Shown piece after piece: positions 1 to 9,156 of a DNA stretch of 64,000 nt (its first letter is position 1; every line of letters starts with the position of its first letter). The translations under genes were made by a program, and so were the position numbers. The stretch is taken from assembly GCF_900104355.1 (NCBI RefSeq), contig NZ_FNIY01000007.1, forward strand, positions 62,001-126,000, in the 5' to 3' direction. The stretch comes from Phyllobacterium sp. OV277 (GTDB lineage: Bacteria; Pseudomonadota; Alphaproteobacteria; Rhizobiales; Rhizobiaceae). The notes under the pieces are model-generated. The model did no database searches. It was given only the letters and a program-made list of their open reading frames with translations, and was not told the origin of the DNA.

Positions 1-1200
1 TCCCGCTCCTGCGGCCACCTTTTGCGCGTCGCTCAACTGCCGGTGCGTGGTCGATGCGGGATGGATAATCAGGGATTTTGTATCGCCAATATTGGCCAAA
101 TGCGAAAACAGCTGCAGGTGCTCGACCAGTTTCACGCCCGCTTCGTAGCCGCCTTTCAAGCCAAAGGTGAAAACAGCGCCGGCACCGCGCGGCGCATATT
201 TTTGCTGCAAAGCATGGTATGGATCGTTTGGAAGTCCCGCATAGCTGACCCAAGCCACTTTCTCGTGGGTGGAAAGCCATTCGGCTATTTTCAGCGCATT
301 ATCCGCATGGCGCTGCATGCGCAGCGGCAAGGTCTCAATTCCCGTCAGAATCTGAAAAGCGTTGAACGGCGACAAGGCTGGTCCAAGATCGCGCAAACCA
401 AGCACGCGGCAGGCAATAGCAAAGGCGAAATTGCCAAATGTTTCGTGCAGGACGATGCCATTATATTCGCTGCGCGGCTCGGATAGCAGCGGATAATTAC
501 CGGATTTTGACCAGTCGAAGGTGCCGCAATCAACAATCACACCGCCCATCGAATTGCCATGACCACCCAGAAATTTGGTCATGGAATGAACGATGATATC
601 GGCGCCATATTCGATGGGCCGGATGAGATAGGGGGATGCCAGTGTATTGTCGACGATCAGCGGCAGACCATGTTTGTGGGCGATTTCGGCAATCGCCTCG
701 ATATCGGTGACGATACCACCCGGATTGGCAAAGCTTTCGATGAATATGGCGCGGGTCCGGTCATCGATCTGGGCTTCGAACGAGGCGAGATCATCCGGTT
801 CCGCCCAGCGCACAAGCCAATCAAAAGATTTGAACGACTGGCCGAACTGGTTGATCGAACCGCCATAAAGTTTTTTGGAGGCGATGAAATTATCGCCGGG
901 CTGCATCAATGTGTGAAAAACCAGCAGCTGCGCCGCATGGCCCGATGCGACAGCAAGTGCAGCGGTTCCGCCTTCTAGCGCCGCCACCCGCTCCTCAAGC
1001 ACCGCATTGGTCGGATTGGTAATGCGCGTGTAGATATTGCCGAACGCTTTGAGGCCAAACAGCGATGCCGCATGGTCGGCATCATCGAAAACAAAAGCTG
1101 TCGTCTGGTAAATCGGCGTAGCACGCGCTCCCGTTGCCGGATCGGGCTGGGCGCCCGCGTGGACGGCAAGAGTTTCAATTCCGGGTGCGCGATGCGCCAT
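1..1200 (-). CDS. metY: O-acetylhomoserine sulfhydrylase (MetY), 3' end cut by window
   Basis: PLP enzyme that makes homocysteine (or methionine) from O-acetylhomoserine and sulfide or a thiol in the cytoplasm. The frame is open from an ATG at 1200 to the window edge, giving 400 residues; the family is usually about 425-430, so roughly the last 30 residues are missing. The N-terminus has the family signature ETLAVHAGAQPDPATGARATPIY. The PLP lysine lies in the motif SMTKFLGGHG at about residue 209, with the binding aspartate in LIVDNT near 184. The choice of MetY over cystathionine gamma-synthase rests on the N-terminus and the long C-terminal half. Nothing in the flank suggests an operon with the next gene, whose 3' end is 62 bases upstream. 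Confidence 0.93.
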   Translation of the reverse strand, partial: MAHRAPGIETLAVHAGAQPDPATGARATPIYQTTAFVFDDADHAASLFGLKAFGNIYTRITNPTNAVLEERVAALEGGTAALAVASGHAAQLLVFHTLMQPGDNFIASKKLYGGSINQFGQSFKSFDWLVRWAEPDDLASFEAQIDDRTRAIFIESFANPGGIVTDIEAIAEIAHKHGLPLIVDNTLASPYLIRPIEYGADIIVHSMTKFLGGHGNSMGGVIVDCGTFDWSKSGNYPLLSEPRSEYNGIVLHETFGNFAFAIACRVLGLRDLGPALSPFNAFQILTGIETLPLRMQRHADNALKIAEWLSTHEKVAWVSYAGLPNDPYHALQQKYAPRGAGAVFTFGLKGGYEAGVKLVEHLQLFSHLANIGDTKSLIIHPASTTHRQLSDAQKVAAGAG

Positions 1201-1262
1201 GGTTCATCTCCCTGTCATCAATGATTTGCCCGAGGCTATGGGATTGCGGCTCTAACGCCAAA

Positions 1263-1787
1263 TCATTTTGGCTGTCTTAAACCAAAACTCTGGAACCCTT
1301 GCCGCATCTGCGGTTTTTTCGCCGAAAGGATGCGGGAATTCACGCCGCTCCAGCCAATTTCGCCGCACAGCCGCGCATATTCAATCTTCGGGCAGCGATT
1401 CATGACCACCTGAATACCCGCAGCCTCGGCTTTGCGCGCCGCTTCATCGTGGCGAACGGTCAGTTGGGTCCAGATGACTTTGGGTAGTGGGTCCAGCGCC
1501 AGAACTTCGTCAACAATCGCAGGCACTGCATCGGAAGCACGAAATACATCGATCATGTCGATGGGTTCAGGGATATCGGCAAGACGCGCATAGACCTTTT
1601 GCCCAAGGATTTCCTTGCCCGCCTGCCCCGGATTAACGGGGATCACCCGGTAGCCCTTATCGATCAGATATTTCATCACAAAAAAGCTCGGCCGCACCTC
1701 ATTGGCGGAGGCGCCGACCATGGCGATGGTTTTGACCGATGATAGAATGCCGCTGATATAGTCGTCAGGATAATAATCGTGATCCAT
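1263..1787 (-). CDS. CoA-binding domain protein (YccU-like)
   Basis: A 174-residue protein made of a single CoA-binding Rossmann domain of the YccU type. The nucleotide loop is visible as MVGASANEVRPSF near residue 20, followed by GYRVIPVNPG. Proteins of this family resemble the N-terminal domain of the succinyl-CoA synthetase alpha subunit; their physiological role is unsettled. I start at the ATG at 1787, where the conserved sequence begins, rather than at an upstream frame that runs into the preceding crotonase gene. The crotonase stop is only 4 bases upstream, so the two are probably cotranscribed and translationally coupled, which suggests a shared acyl-CoA-related role (inference). Confidence 0.85.
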   Translation of the reverse strand: MDHDYYPDDYISGILSSVKTIAMVGASANEVRPSFFVMKYLIDKGYRVIPVNPGQAGKEILGQKVYARLADIPEPIDMIDVFRASDAVPAIVDEVLALDPLPKVIWTQLTVRHDEAARKAEAAGIQVVMNRCPKIEYARLCGEIGWSGVNSRILSAKKPQMRQGFQSFGLRQPK

Positions 1788-1791
1788 GCCG

Positions 1792-2607
1792 TTATTCGCC
1801 CTTCCACTCCGGCTTGCGCTTTTCGATGAAGGCATTGATGCCTTCTTCCGCATCGCGTGCCAGCATGTTTTCCACCATCACCTCAGCCGTATAATCATAG
1901 GCATCAGACAGGCCCATTTCCGCCTGCCGGTAAAAGGCTTCCTTGCCAATCTTAACGGTCAAAGTCGATTTCTCTGCAATGGTTTGGGCGTATTTCCTGA
2001 CAATCGGATTCAGGTACTCCTGCGGCACCACCCGGTTGATAAGGCCAAATTCCCGCGCTGTCGAAGCATCGATCGTCTCGCCGGTCAGCAGCATCTCCAT
2101 CGCCTGTTTGCGCGAAACATTCCGCGATAGTGCGACCATGGGCGTGGAACAGAACAGACCAATATGGACGCCGGGCGTGCAGAAAGTGGATTTGTCGGAG
2201 CAGATGGCAAGATCGCAGGAGGCCACAAGCTGGCAACCGGCAGCTGTTGCAAGGCCATCAACAGCAGCAATCACCGGCCTTGGATGGTGCACGATCGCCT
2301 GCATCAGTTCGGCACAGAGCTTCATCGTCTGTTCGAAAAATGCGCGGCCACGGTCAGCGTCCTGCCGGTGCGCCGTCAATTCCTTGAGGTCATGTCCGGC
2401 TGAAAACAGCTTTTGCGCCGAATCGATAATGATGACGCGGACCGCCTTGTCATCACGCGCGACGAGCAGATGATCCAGAAGCAATTGCATCATGGCAATC
2501 GAGAGCGCATTGGCAGGTGGATTCTGCAATGTCAGGCGCAGCACGCCCGAGATGAGTTCATACCCGATGATTGGTTCATCCTTCCGGATAACGTGAACTT
2601 CTCCCAT
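1792..2607 (-). CDS. Enoyl-CoA hydratase/isomerase family protein, ECHDC3-like
   Basis: Crotonase-fold protein of 271 residues. The oxyanion-hole segment reads FSAGHDLKEL and the second one AVDGLATAAGCQL. The two glutamates that activate water in classical enoyl-CoA hydratase are replaced: the position of the first is Gln (GCQL instead of GCEL) and that of the second is Gly (TPGVHIGLF instead of PEvxxG). This is the pattern of the ECHDC3 subgroup, so hydratase activity should not be assumed. The start at 2607 is preceded by GAGGAGC at good spacing; the ATG four codons upstream has no comparable site. Linked to the CoA-binding gene just downstream. Confidence 0.88.
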   Translation of the reverse strand: MGEVHVIRKDEPIIGYELISGVLRLTLQNPPANALSIAMMQLLLDHLLVARDDKAVRVIIIDSAQKLFSAGHDLKELTAHRQDADRGRAFFEQTMKLCAELMQAIVHHPRPVIAAVDGLATAAGCQLVASCDLAICSDKSTFCTPGVHIGLFCSTPMVALSRNVSRKQAMEMLLTGETIDASTAREFGLINRVVPQEYLNPIVRKYAQTIAEKSTLTVKIGKEAFYRQAEMGLSDAYDYTAEVMVENMLARDAEEGINAFIEKRKPEWKGE

Positions 2608-2641
2608 ATTGCTCCTCATTTCTATGCGCAGACGCCCCCTA

Positions 2642-3178
2642 TCAGAGACTTGTCCATTGTTTATAAAGCGGTTTGATCGAACTTAAATGCTTTTTGACGA
2701 TAGCCAGATTCTCCGGTGACGGCCGTGCCTTCTCCACCGTTTCCAGCCCTGCTTTCAGACCATCGATCATATCGGCCTTCTGCTTGTCCGTGAGATTAGG
2801 GGTTGATGGGATGGTAGCAATCGCCTTTTCCACCTCCTCGCGCGGATCAGGATTGGTAAGCCAGTGATAGGTCACCATGATCGTTCGCGTGGTTTCGCCC
2901 CAGTCATTGAAATCCTTGAAGCCGTATTCCGCCGCTTTCCTGTCCAGCCGCGCCGCCGCTTCCGGTGAAGTGGCATTGCCGGCCGCTTCCTGCTTCATCT
3001 GCGCACCCACGGCGGCAAAGCTGTAAAGGAAGCGCTTTATAATGTCCTGTGTGAGTGTCACCGGTCGCACAGGCAGGCTGAACGGTTCAATCTGCGGCGC
3101 AGTCTGGCCGAAGGACGGTGTCACAGTGCTCGCCGCAAGAACGGCGATGACAAACAGCGTGGTTCGAAGCAATTTCAT
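2642..3178 (-). CDS. Exported protein of unknown function
   Basis: A 178-residue protein with a clear Sec signal peptide: MKLLRTT, a hydrophobic stretch FVIAVLAAST, and a likely cleavage around SFG-QT near residue 25. The mature part is hydrophilic and apparently helical, with no cysteines and no recognised catalytic motif. It should be periplasmic. I do not recognise the family. It lies upstream of the crotonase/CoA-binding pair on the same strand with about 34 bases between, so cotranscription is possible. Confidence 0.7.
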   Translation of the reverse strand: MKLLRTTLFVIAVLAASTVTPSFGQTAPQIEPFSLPVRPVTLTQDIIKRFLYSFAAVGAQMKQEAAGNATSPEAAARLDRKAAEYGFKDFNDWGETTRTIMVTYHWLTNPDPREEVEKAIATIPSTPNLTDKQKADMIDGLKAGLETVEKARPSPENLAIVKKHLSSIKPLYKQWTSL

Positions 3179-3268
3179 GGCTGGCTTCCTTGCAAAGAAG
3201 ACACGGATGGCTAGGAATATCAGTGAATGTGCTGTGAGAACAGATGGAGCGTACCTGTGGGGACTGCA

Positions 3269-3682
3269 ATGAATGTAGAAGCGTTAACAGCTTTTCTCGA
3301 GCGTGAATTCCCACAGGTGAATGCAGATGGCGTGGCTTATACGGTGACTGGCGCGGGTCCGGGGTATGCCACCATGCGACTTGACCCGGCGGACAAACAT
3401 TTGCGTCCCGGCGGGACCGTATCAGGCCCGACGCTGTTTGCCCTTGCCGATATTGCCGCCTATATCGCGATCCTGGCCCAGATCGGCCCGGTAGCGCTGG
3501 CTGTGACGACTAACCTCAACATCAACTTTCTGCGCAAGCCGGAACTCGGCCCTATCGATGCCACGGCAAAGCTGCTCAAGCTGGGCAAACGGCTCGCCGT
3601 GGTGGATATATCGCTGACCAATGGTGGAGATAATGAACTCGTGGCCCATGCAACCGCGACCTATTCGATTCCACCGCGTTGA
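3269..3682 (+). CDS. PaaI-type thioesterase (hotdog fold)
   Basis: A 137-residue single hotdog-domain acyl-CoA thioesterase. The PaaI/ACOT13 signature is visible as HLRPGGTVSGPTLFALADIA, in which the helix ADIAAYIAI follows the substrate-binding loop, and as TTNLNINFLRKP. These proteins hydrolyse acyl- or aryl-CoA in the cytoplasm; the substrate here is unknown. I start at ATG 3269 because the 14 codons upstream lack family similarity and TGGGGAC lies just before this ATG. It is transcribed divergently from the exported-protein gene. Confidence 0.87.
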   Translation: MNVEALTAFLEREFPQVNADGVAYTVTGAGPGYATMRLDPADKHLRPGGTVSGPTLFALADIAAYIAILAQIGPVALAVTTNLNINFLRKPELGPIDATAKLLKLGKRLAVVDISLTNGGDNELVAHATATYSIPPR

Positions 3683-3819
3683 TGAGCCTGCTATGGAAAA
3701 CGAGCCTGTAGGCACCAAAAACGCAGAAAATCCTGCCGAAATTATGTGGTAATATAATACCTTTTTCTTAAACCATTGTTTTAATTATTTAATTTGTCAA
3801 AAACCAGAAAAACATCCGC

Positions 3820-3848
3820 TTGACGCAATCAGTATAGGCCGGTATTGA
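3820..3848 (+). promoter_or_regulatory. Putative sigma-70 promoter of rplM-rpsI
   Basis: TTGACG and TATTGA are separated by exactly 17 bases, about 125 bases upstream of the rplM start, after an AT-rich stretch. It is the best promoter match in this gap. Start-site mapping has not been done, so this is a prediction. Confidence 0.45.
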
Positions 3849-3859
3849 ACCCCTCGACT

Positions 3860-3917
3860 GCCGTAGGTTCTTCCTGCGGCATTTAACTGTTGTGTGAATG
3901 GCGACCATCCACACAAC
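3860..3917 (+). promoter_or_regulatory. Two-hairpin leader of the rplM-rpsI mRNA
   Basis: Two stable hairpins sit in the predicted 5' leader. The first pairs GCCGTAGG with CCTGCGGC (one G-U) around a TTCTT loop at 3860-3880. The second pairs GTTGTGTG with CACACAAC at 3889-3917, with an inner ATGG/CCAT stem. In E. coli, L13 represses its own operon through the mRNA leader; a similar role here is an inference from position and structure. Confidence 0.4.
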
Positions 3918-3971
3918 GCAAGCAACAAGAAAAGCCTTCTTTTATGAAGGATGATCTCAAGGACGAACACA

Positions 3972-4436
3972 ATGGCTACCTTCACTCAGAAGCCAGCAGA
4001 TGTGACGAAAAAGTGGATCCTGATTGACGCCGAAGGCCTCGTCGTCGGACGTCTCGCTTCCATCGTTGCCAACATCCTGCGCGGCAAGCACAAAGCAACC
4101 TTTACCCCTCACGTTGACGATGGCGACAATGTCATCATCATCAATGCTGAAAAGGTTGCACTCACCGGTAAGAAGTTTACCGACAAGGTTTACTACTGGC
4201 ACACCGGCCACCCAGGTGGCATCAAGGAACGCACTGCCCGTCAGCTGCTCGAAGGCCGTTTTCCGGAACGCGTCGTTGAAAAGGCTATCGAGCGCATGGT
4301 TCCCCGTGGCCCGCTCGGCCGTCGCCAGATGAAGAACCTCCGCGTTTACGCAGGTTCCAATCACCCACATGAAGCTCAGGCACCAGAAGTCCTCGACGTT
4401 GGCGCGCTGAATTCCAAGAACAAAAGGAGCGCATAA
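3972..4436 (+). CDS. rplM: 50S ribosomal protein L13
   Basis: Component of the large ribosomal subunit, 154 residues, full length for alphaproteobacteria. Signature regions are visible: [16 protein letters not shown] near the N-terminus, [13 protein letters not shown] in the middle, and [11 protein letters not shown] before the basic tail. The start at 3972 follows AAGGACGAACACA and matches the conserved N-terminus [15 protein letters not shown]; an in-frame ATG 7 codons upstream would add unconserved sequence. The stop is 2 bases before rpsI, the usual rplM-rpsI operon. Confidence 0.99.
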   Translation: MATFTQKPADVTKKWILIDAEGLVVGRLASIVANILRGKHKATFTPHVDDGDNVIIINAEKVALTGKKFTDKVYYWHTGHPGGIKERTARQLLEGRFPERVVEKAIERMVPRGPLGRRQMKNLRVYAGSNHPHEAQAPEVLDVGALNSKNKRSA

Positions 4437-4438
4437 GA

Positions 4439-4915
4439 ATGGCTGAGCTCAACTCGCTCGCAGATCTCGGTACTGCCGCCGCATCGACGCAGGCAGCTGC
4501 ACCGGTTCATGTCCAGAAGCTTGATGCCAAAGGCCGTGCCTATGCAACCGGCAAGCGTAAGGATGCGGTTGCCCGCGTCTGGATCAAGCCAGGTTCCGGC
4601 AAGATCATCGTCAACGATAAGGAATACGGCAAGTATTTTGCCCGTCCGGTTCTCCAGATGATCCTGCAGCAGCCAATCGTTGCTAGCAACCGCGCTGGCC
4701 AGTACGACATCATCGCTACTGTTGCCGGTGGTGGTCTGTCCGGTCAGGCCGGTGCCGTTCGTCATGGCATTTCCAAGGCTCTCACCTACTTCGAACCTGC
4801 CCTGCGCGGTGTTCTGAAGAAGGGTGGTTTCCTTACACGCGACAGCCGCGTTGTTGAACGTAAGAAGTACGGCAAGGCGAAGGCCCGTCGTTCCTTCCAG
4901 TTCTCGAAGCGCTAA
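4439..4915 (+). CDS. rpsI: 30S ribosomal protein S9
   Basis: Small-subunit protein at the head, with its C-terminal tail reaching toward the P-site tRNA. 158 residues, including the roughly 30-residue Ala-rich N-terminal extension common in Hyphomicrobiales before the conserved core that begins [19 protein letters not shown]. The family ending [11 protein letters not shown] is intact. Cotranscribed with rplM (2-base gap) and followed by a strong terminator. Confidence 0.99.
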   Translation: MAELNSLADLGTAAASTQAAAPVHVQKLDAKGRAYATGKRKDAVARVWIKPGSGKIIVNDKEYGKYFARPVLQMILQQPIVASNRAGQYDIIATVAGGGLSGQAGAVRHGISKALTYFEPALRGVLKKGGFLTRDSRVVERKKYGKAKARRSFQFSKR

Positions 4916-4940
4916 TACAGCGTTTCAATTGGACAGAACA

Positions 4941-4968
4941 AAAAGCGGGCCTTCGGGTCCGCTTTTTT
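4941..4968 (+). terminator. Rho-independent terminator after rpsI
   Basis: AGCGGGCC pairs with GGTCCGCT around a TTCG tetraloop, followed directly by six T residues. It ends the rplM-rpsI transcript. Confidence 0.9.
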
Positions 4969-5042
4969 GTTGCCAATAAATGCGTTTACGGTAGCTTCGC
5001 CGCAAAGATGAAGATGCAGAATTCCCCGGAGTTAGAAATCCA

Positions 5043-5993
5043 ATGCCATCGAAGACCATCGATCACGCCTTCACCGCACGGACATTGACCAGCGCAGCGA
5101 GCGATCCGACGCATGCGGGTGCGCTTTCGTTCATGCGCCGGCGCTACACCAAGAATCTCAACGGTGCGGAAGTGGTTGTCTGGGGCATTCCTTTCGATGC
5201 GGCTGTTTCCAACCGGCCGGGTGCGCGGTTTGGTCCGCAGGCGATCCGGCGGGCATCGGCAATTTTTGACAATGATCCGCAATATCCGTTCCAGCGCGAT
5301 CTGTTTGAAGACCTCGCCGTGATTGATTACGGTGATTGCCTGCTTGACTATGGCAATCACCAGAAAACCCCTGCAACGATCGAGCGGGAAGCAACCAAAA
5401 TCATTAAATCAGGTGCATTCCTGCTCTCCATGGGTGGCGATCACTTCGTCACTTGGCCAATTCTGAAAGCGCATGCTGCCAGGCATGGTCCGGTTGCGCT
5501 TGTGCAATTCGATGCGCATCAGGACACATGGTATGATGACGGCAAGCGCATCGATCACGGCTCATTTGTCGGGCGTGCGGCACGGGACGGCGTTATCGAT
5601 CCTGCCCATTCGATTCAGGTGGGTATCCGCACCCATGCGCCAGATGATTGCGGCTTGCAGATTGTTTATGGCTATGAAGTGGAAGAAATGTCTGCCGCCG
5701 AGATTGCCAAGGCGATCATCAAGCGCACCGCAGGCAAACCGGTCTATCTGACCTTTGACATTGATTGTCTTGACCCGGCATTTGCGCCCGGTACCGGCAC
5801 GCCTGTTGCGGGTGGTCCATCCTCGGCTAAAATCCTTTCCGTGCTGCGGCATTTGACCGAACTCAACATTGTCGGCGCCGACGTGGTTGAAGTCGCACCT
5901 GCTTATGACCATGCGGATGTAACGGCAATCGCGGGTGCCACAATAGCGATGTACTATCTTGGTATTCTTGCTGAGAAAAAAGCCAAGCGATGA
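5043..5993 (+). CDS. speB: Agmatinase (ureohydrolase family)
   Basis: Binuclear manganese ureohydrolase of 316 residues that converts agmatine to putrescine and urea; arginase or guanidinobutyrase are possible alternatives in this superfamily. All metal ligands are visible: GGDH (His134), FDAHQDT (Asp157, His159, Asp161) and TFDIDCLDPAFAPGTGTP (Asp239, Asp241). The overall layout and C-terminus fit SpeB. The start at 5043 has no strong ribosome-binding site but matches the family N-terminus. It lies upstream of argC on the same strand with an 86-base gap. Confidence 0.88.
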   Translation: MPSKTIDHAFTARTLTSAASDPTHAGALSFMRRRYTKNLNGAEVVVWGIPFDAAVSNRPGARFGPQAIRRASAIFDNDPQYPFQRDLFEDLAVIDYGDCLLDYGNHQKTPATIEREATKIIKSGAFLLSMGGDHFVTWPILKAHAARHGPVALVQFDAHQDTWYDDGKRIDHGSFVGRAARDGVIDPAHSIQVGIRTHAPDDCGLQIVYGYEVEEMSAAEIAKAIIKRTAGKPVYLTFDIDCLDPAFAPGTGTPVAGGPSSAKILSVLRHLTELNIVGADVVEVAPAYDHADVTAIAGATIAMYYLGILAEKKAKR

Positions 5994-6079
5994 AGCTGAT
6001 AATTTGATTCAGGGTTCTTATATGTTGAATCCGGTTTTCTCGCTAACTCACTGAATACCAAGCTCTAAAGGCAACTCAC

Positions 6080-7015
6080 ATGAAACCGAAAATCTTTATC
6101 GACGGCGAACACGGCACCACGGGACTACAAATCCGGACGCGGCTTGCGGGCCGTCATGATCTGGAAGTGTTGTCCATTCCGGAAGCTGAGCGGCGCAACA
6201 AGGATCTGCGCACCGATTTCCTGAAGGGCGCTGATGTGGCCATTCTCTGCCTGCCTGATGATGCGTCGAAGGAAGCTGTGTCTATTCTTGAAGGGCATAA
6301 CTCCACTCGGATCATCGATACGTCCACGGCGCACCGGATTCACCCCGATTGGGCCTATGGCTTTGCAGAGCTGGATCGCGCGCAGCGGCAGAAGATTGCC
6401 GATGCGCGGCTGGTTGCCAATCCCGGCTGCTATCCGACCGGCGCGATTTCGCTGGTTCGTCCCTTGCGCGATGCGGGTATTCTCCCCGGCGATTACCCAA
6501 TCGCTGTCAATGCGGTGTCCGGCTATACCGGCGGCGGCAAGCAGATGATCGCGCAGATGGAAGACCCTGCTAATCCTGATCATATCAGCGCCAACAACTT
6601 CCTTTACGGCCTGCCACTCAAGCATAAGCATGTACCCGAGTTGCAGACCCATGGCCATCTGGACCGGCGTCCGATTTTCAGCCCCAGTGTTGGCCGCTTT
6701 GCGCAGGGTATGATCGTTCAGGTCCCTATATTCACCGGTGATCTCAACGGCAATGCCTCGCTTGAAACCATCCACGCAGCCTTGCAGGCACATTATGACG
6801 GCCAGAACATTGTGCAGGTCGTGCCGCTGGCTGAAAGTGCAGCATTGGCAAGGATCGACGCGGAGGAACTGCGCGATACAGACATCATGAAGTTGTTTGT
6901 GCTGGGCACGCCGGGTCAGGGAGAGGTCAATCTCGTCGCTGTGCTCGACAATCTCGGCAAGGGCGCCTCGGGTGCGGCGGTGCAAAATCTGGACCTCATG
7001 CTGAACAATGGCTGA
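6080..7015 (+). CDS. argC: N-acetyl-gamma-glutamyl-phosphate reductase, short type
   Basis: Third step of arginine biosynthesis: NADPH-dependent reduction of N-acetylglutamyl phosphate to the semialdehyde. 311 residues, the length of the type-2 (short) ArgC found in alphaproteobacteria. The N-terminus has the glycine-rich loop [11 protein letters not shown], and the catalytic cysteine is Cys117 in [19 protein letters not shown] and the C-terminal [20 protein letters not shown] are also typical. A kinase gene overlaps its 3' end by 8 bases. Confidence 0.96.
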   Translation: MKPKIFIDGEHGTTGLQIRTRLAGRHDLEVLSIPEAERRNKDLRTDFLKGADVAILCLPDDASKEAVSILEGHNSTRIIDTSTAHRIHPDWAYGFAELDRAQRQKIADARLVANPGCYPTGAISLVRPLRDAGILPGDYPIAVNAVSGYTGGGKQMIAQMEDPANPDHISANNFLYGLPLKHKHVPELQTHGHLDRRPIFSPSVGRFAQGMIVQVPIFTGDLNGNASLETIHAALQAHYDGQNIVQVVPLAESAALARIDAEELRDTDIMKLFVLGTPGQGEVNLVAVLDNLGKGASGAAVQNLDLMLNNG

Positions 7016-7862
7016 TCGCATTCCGGAGGTTTTTCCTGCGGAATGGCAGATCTCCTCGCCTGAATTGATCGTTGAAACCGATACCAGCCGCATCATCAAG
7101 GTGCGGCTGGACAATGGTACGCCCGCTATCGTCAAGGCGCTCAATGCAACTGGCATGCAGGAAGAGCTGCGCGGTGTGCATTATCTCGACTGGCACGATG
7201 GTAATGGCGCCATCCGTGTGCTGGCTGAGCAAGGCAACCTGCTGCTACTCGAATATGCGGGCAGCCGCACCCTGCTCGACCATCTCAATGAACATGGCGA
7301 TGATGCCGCCACGGCTATCGCGGTTGATGTTATGTTGAAGCTTTTGAACAATAGCGGCAACAACAGACCTTTTGCATCGGACCTGCGCCCGCTGCGCGAA
7401 CAGTTTGCCAGCCTGTTCCTGAAGGCGGATATTGATCAGCAAAATGGCACAGACAGTCTTTTTGTCGAAGCGGCCAAGGTGGTTGACCATCTGCTCGATA
7501 ACCCAGTGGATGTTCAGCCACTGCATGGCGATATCCATCATGAGAATATTCTTCTGGGGGATCGCGGCTGGCTGGTCATCGATCCCAAGGGGCTTCTGGG
7601 CGATCCGATGTATGACGCCGCCAATATGTTCTATAATCCATTAGAGCGGCAGGATTTGCGCGCGAGCGAGCAGCGCATTGCCACGATGGCTCTGACATTT
7701 TCCCGCGCATTCAACCGGGATATCCGCACCATCCTCAATTATGCGATGAGCCACGCCTGTCTGTCGGCGTCGTGGCATACGGAAGATGAGAATTTTGACG
7801 AAGCGGAACTAAGCCTTGCCGTAGCAAGGGCCGTACAGCGCGTGCGGGCATCACTGGATTGA
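7008..7862 (+). CDS. APH(6)/hydroxyurea-kinase family phosphotransferase
   Basis: A 284-residue kinase with the aminoglycoside-phosphotransferase fold. The catalytic loop reads [12 protein letters not shown] (about residues 169-180) and the metal-binding segment [21 protein letters not shown] (about 188-208); DPKG with the following GDP.YD.A fits the family of streptomycin 6-phosphotransferase and hydroxyurea kinase. The chromosomal substrate is unknown and resistance should not be inferred from homology. The start overlaps argC by 8 bases, so translation is probably coupled to arginine synthesis. The 3' end overlaps the convergent MFS gene by 12 bases. Confidence 0.85.
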   Translation: MADRIPEVFPAEWQISSPELIVETDTSRIIKVRLDNGTPAIVKALNATGMQEELRGVHYLDWHDGNGAIRVLAEQGNLLLLEYAGSRTLLDHLNEHGDDAATAIAVDVMLKLLNNSGNNRPFASDLRPLREQFASLFLKADIDQQNGTDSLFVEAAKVVDHLLDNPVDVQPLHGDIHHENILLGDRGWLVIDPKGLLGDPMYDAANMFYNPLERQDLRASEQRIATMALTFSRAFNRDIRTILNYAMSHACLSASWHTEDENFDEAELSLAVARAVQRVRASLD

Positions 7863-9065
7863 GCGCCTGACCAGTCCTGCCACCGTCAGGAAGGTCACAA
7901 CCCCAAGAATTCCAACGAAAGCTGCAACTGACAGCGCCAGCGTGGGCCCCAGCTTTTCCATGATGAAAGCGAAAATGAATGGCGCGGATGATGAAACGAT
8001 CAGCCGTGCCGATGTGATCTTTCCCAGAATCTCGCCATAGCCCTGATGACCAAACAGGGCGAGCGGCAATGTGCCCTGCACAATGCTGTTGAGACCTGAT
8101 CCCATACCAAACAGCATGGCGAACAGCACCGCGCCGACAACAAGCGGCATGGGTTCCGGGGCAATGAGCATCATGAACGACAGGGGAATAAGCGCGGTCG
8201 ATAAAACTGCAATCGACATGGCAGAAAGCTTGTTGCCAAAAACCATGTTGACCAATCGGGCGGCAAATTGCGACGGGCCAAAAATGGCACCGACAAGCAC
8301 AGCTGACGTGCCAACACCAACGGCAGCAAGCACCGGCACGAGATGCACAAGCATGGCTGAAAGCGAAAAGCTTGCCAGCGAAAACCCGGCCATGATGAGC
8401 AGCAGCGCGGAACGTCTGCTTTCAAGCGGCAATAGCCCACTGATGGCATAAGTTGGTTCCTGAGAGACTTCCCCATGCAGTTTTGGCGAGCGCCGTGTCA
8501 TCTGTGACAACCAGAAATGGATAGGAAAACAGATGAAAAACTGTAGGCCCGCATAGAACAGATAAATCTCACGCCACGTAAAAACCGTCAGCAAACGAGT
8601 GGCCAGCGGCCAGAACAAGGTGGAGGAAAACCCCGCGATCAACGTCAAATAGGTAATGCGGCGTGAGGCCATCTGCGGATCGATCTGCACGAGAACCGCG
8701 AAGGCAGTGTTGTAAAGAATGAACGGCGTTGCCATGCCGGTTGTGACAAGCGCCGGAGCAAACCAGAGCCAATTCTGCGATAGGACGCAGAGAAGCAGCG
8801 ACAAGGTGGCGGCGAGCGAGCCGAATGTCATCACCCGCCCTGCCCCGAACCTGTCAGCCCAGCGGCCTGACCATGGGGAGACAATGCCGCCAATCAGAAG
8901 CGTTCCGGAAAATGCCGCATAGAGCCATTCGCGCGATTGGCCGAATTCCTGAGCCATGGCGGGTTCGAGGATGCTGAAGCTGTAATAGAGTGTGCCGTAG
9001 CTGACGATCTGCGTGACTGCCAGACCTGTCACAGCGGCCGTGGAGCGTCTCGCACTTAGGATCAT
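7851..9065 (-). CDS. MFS transporter
   Basis: Major facilitator superfamily permease of 404 residues with about 12 hydrophobic segments in the inner membrane. The loop between helices 2 and 3 carries the family signature as SGRWADRFGAGRVM, with an altered acidic pattern. A central hydrophilic loop (residues about 190-215) divides the halves. It resembles the monocarboxylate/arsenite-type bacterial branch, but the substrate cannot be read from sequence. The gene stands alone and converges with the kinase gene. Confidence 0.85.
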   Translation of the reverse strand: MILSARRSTAAVTGLAVTQIVSYGTLYYSFSILEPAMAQEFGQSREWLYAAFSGTLLIGGIVSPWSGRWADRFGAGRVMTFGSLAATLSLLLCVLSQNWLWFAPALVTTGMATPFILYNTAFAVLVQIDPQMASRRITYLTLIAGFSSTLFWPLATRLLTVFTWREIYLFYAGLQFFICFPIHFWLSQMTRRSPKLHGEVSQEPTYAISGLLPLESRRSALLLIMAGFSLASFSLSAMLVHLVPVLAAVGVGTSAVLVGAIFGPSQFAARLVNMVFGNKLSAMSIAVLSTALIPLSFMMLIAPEPMPLVVGAVLFAMLFGMGSGLNSIVQGTLPLALFGHQGYGEILGKITSARLIVSSSAPFIFAFIMEKLGPTLALSVAAFVGILGVVTFLTVAGLVRRSIQ

Positions 9066-9156
9066 GATTCTGGCTTTCGAAGCGGCGGGAAAGCTTCGCA
9101 GACCATAGCCAGCGAAGCTCTCAAATCACTACACCGAGTCTGCCTGCAAATACAGA

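Noticed and set aside
3227-3268. Upstream start for the thioesterase
   Set aside because: The 14 additional codons carry no family similarity, and the ATG at 3269 is better placed.
6125-7156. Minus-strand open frame of 343 codons opposite argC
   Set aside because: argC shows catalytic Cys117 and its cofactor loop; the opposite frame has no recognisable content.
7008-7862. Aminoglycoside resistance gene
   Set aside because: The family is shared with metabolic kinases, the gene is embedded in a core arginine context, and no mobile element is present.
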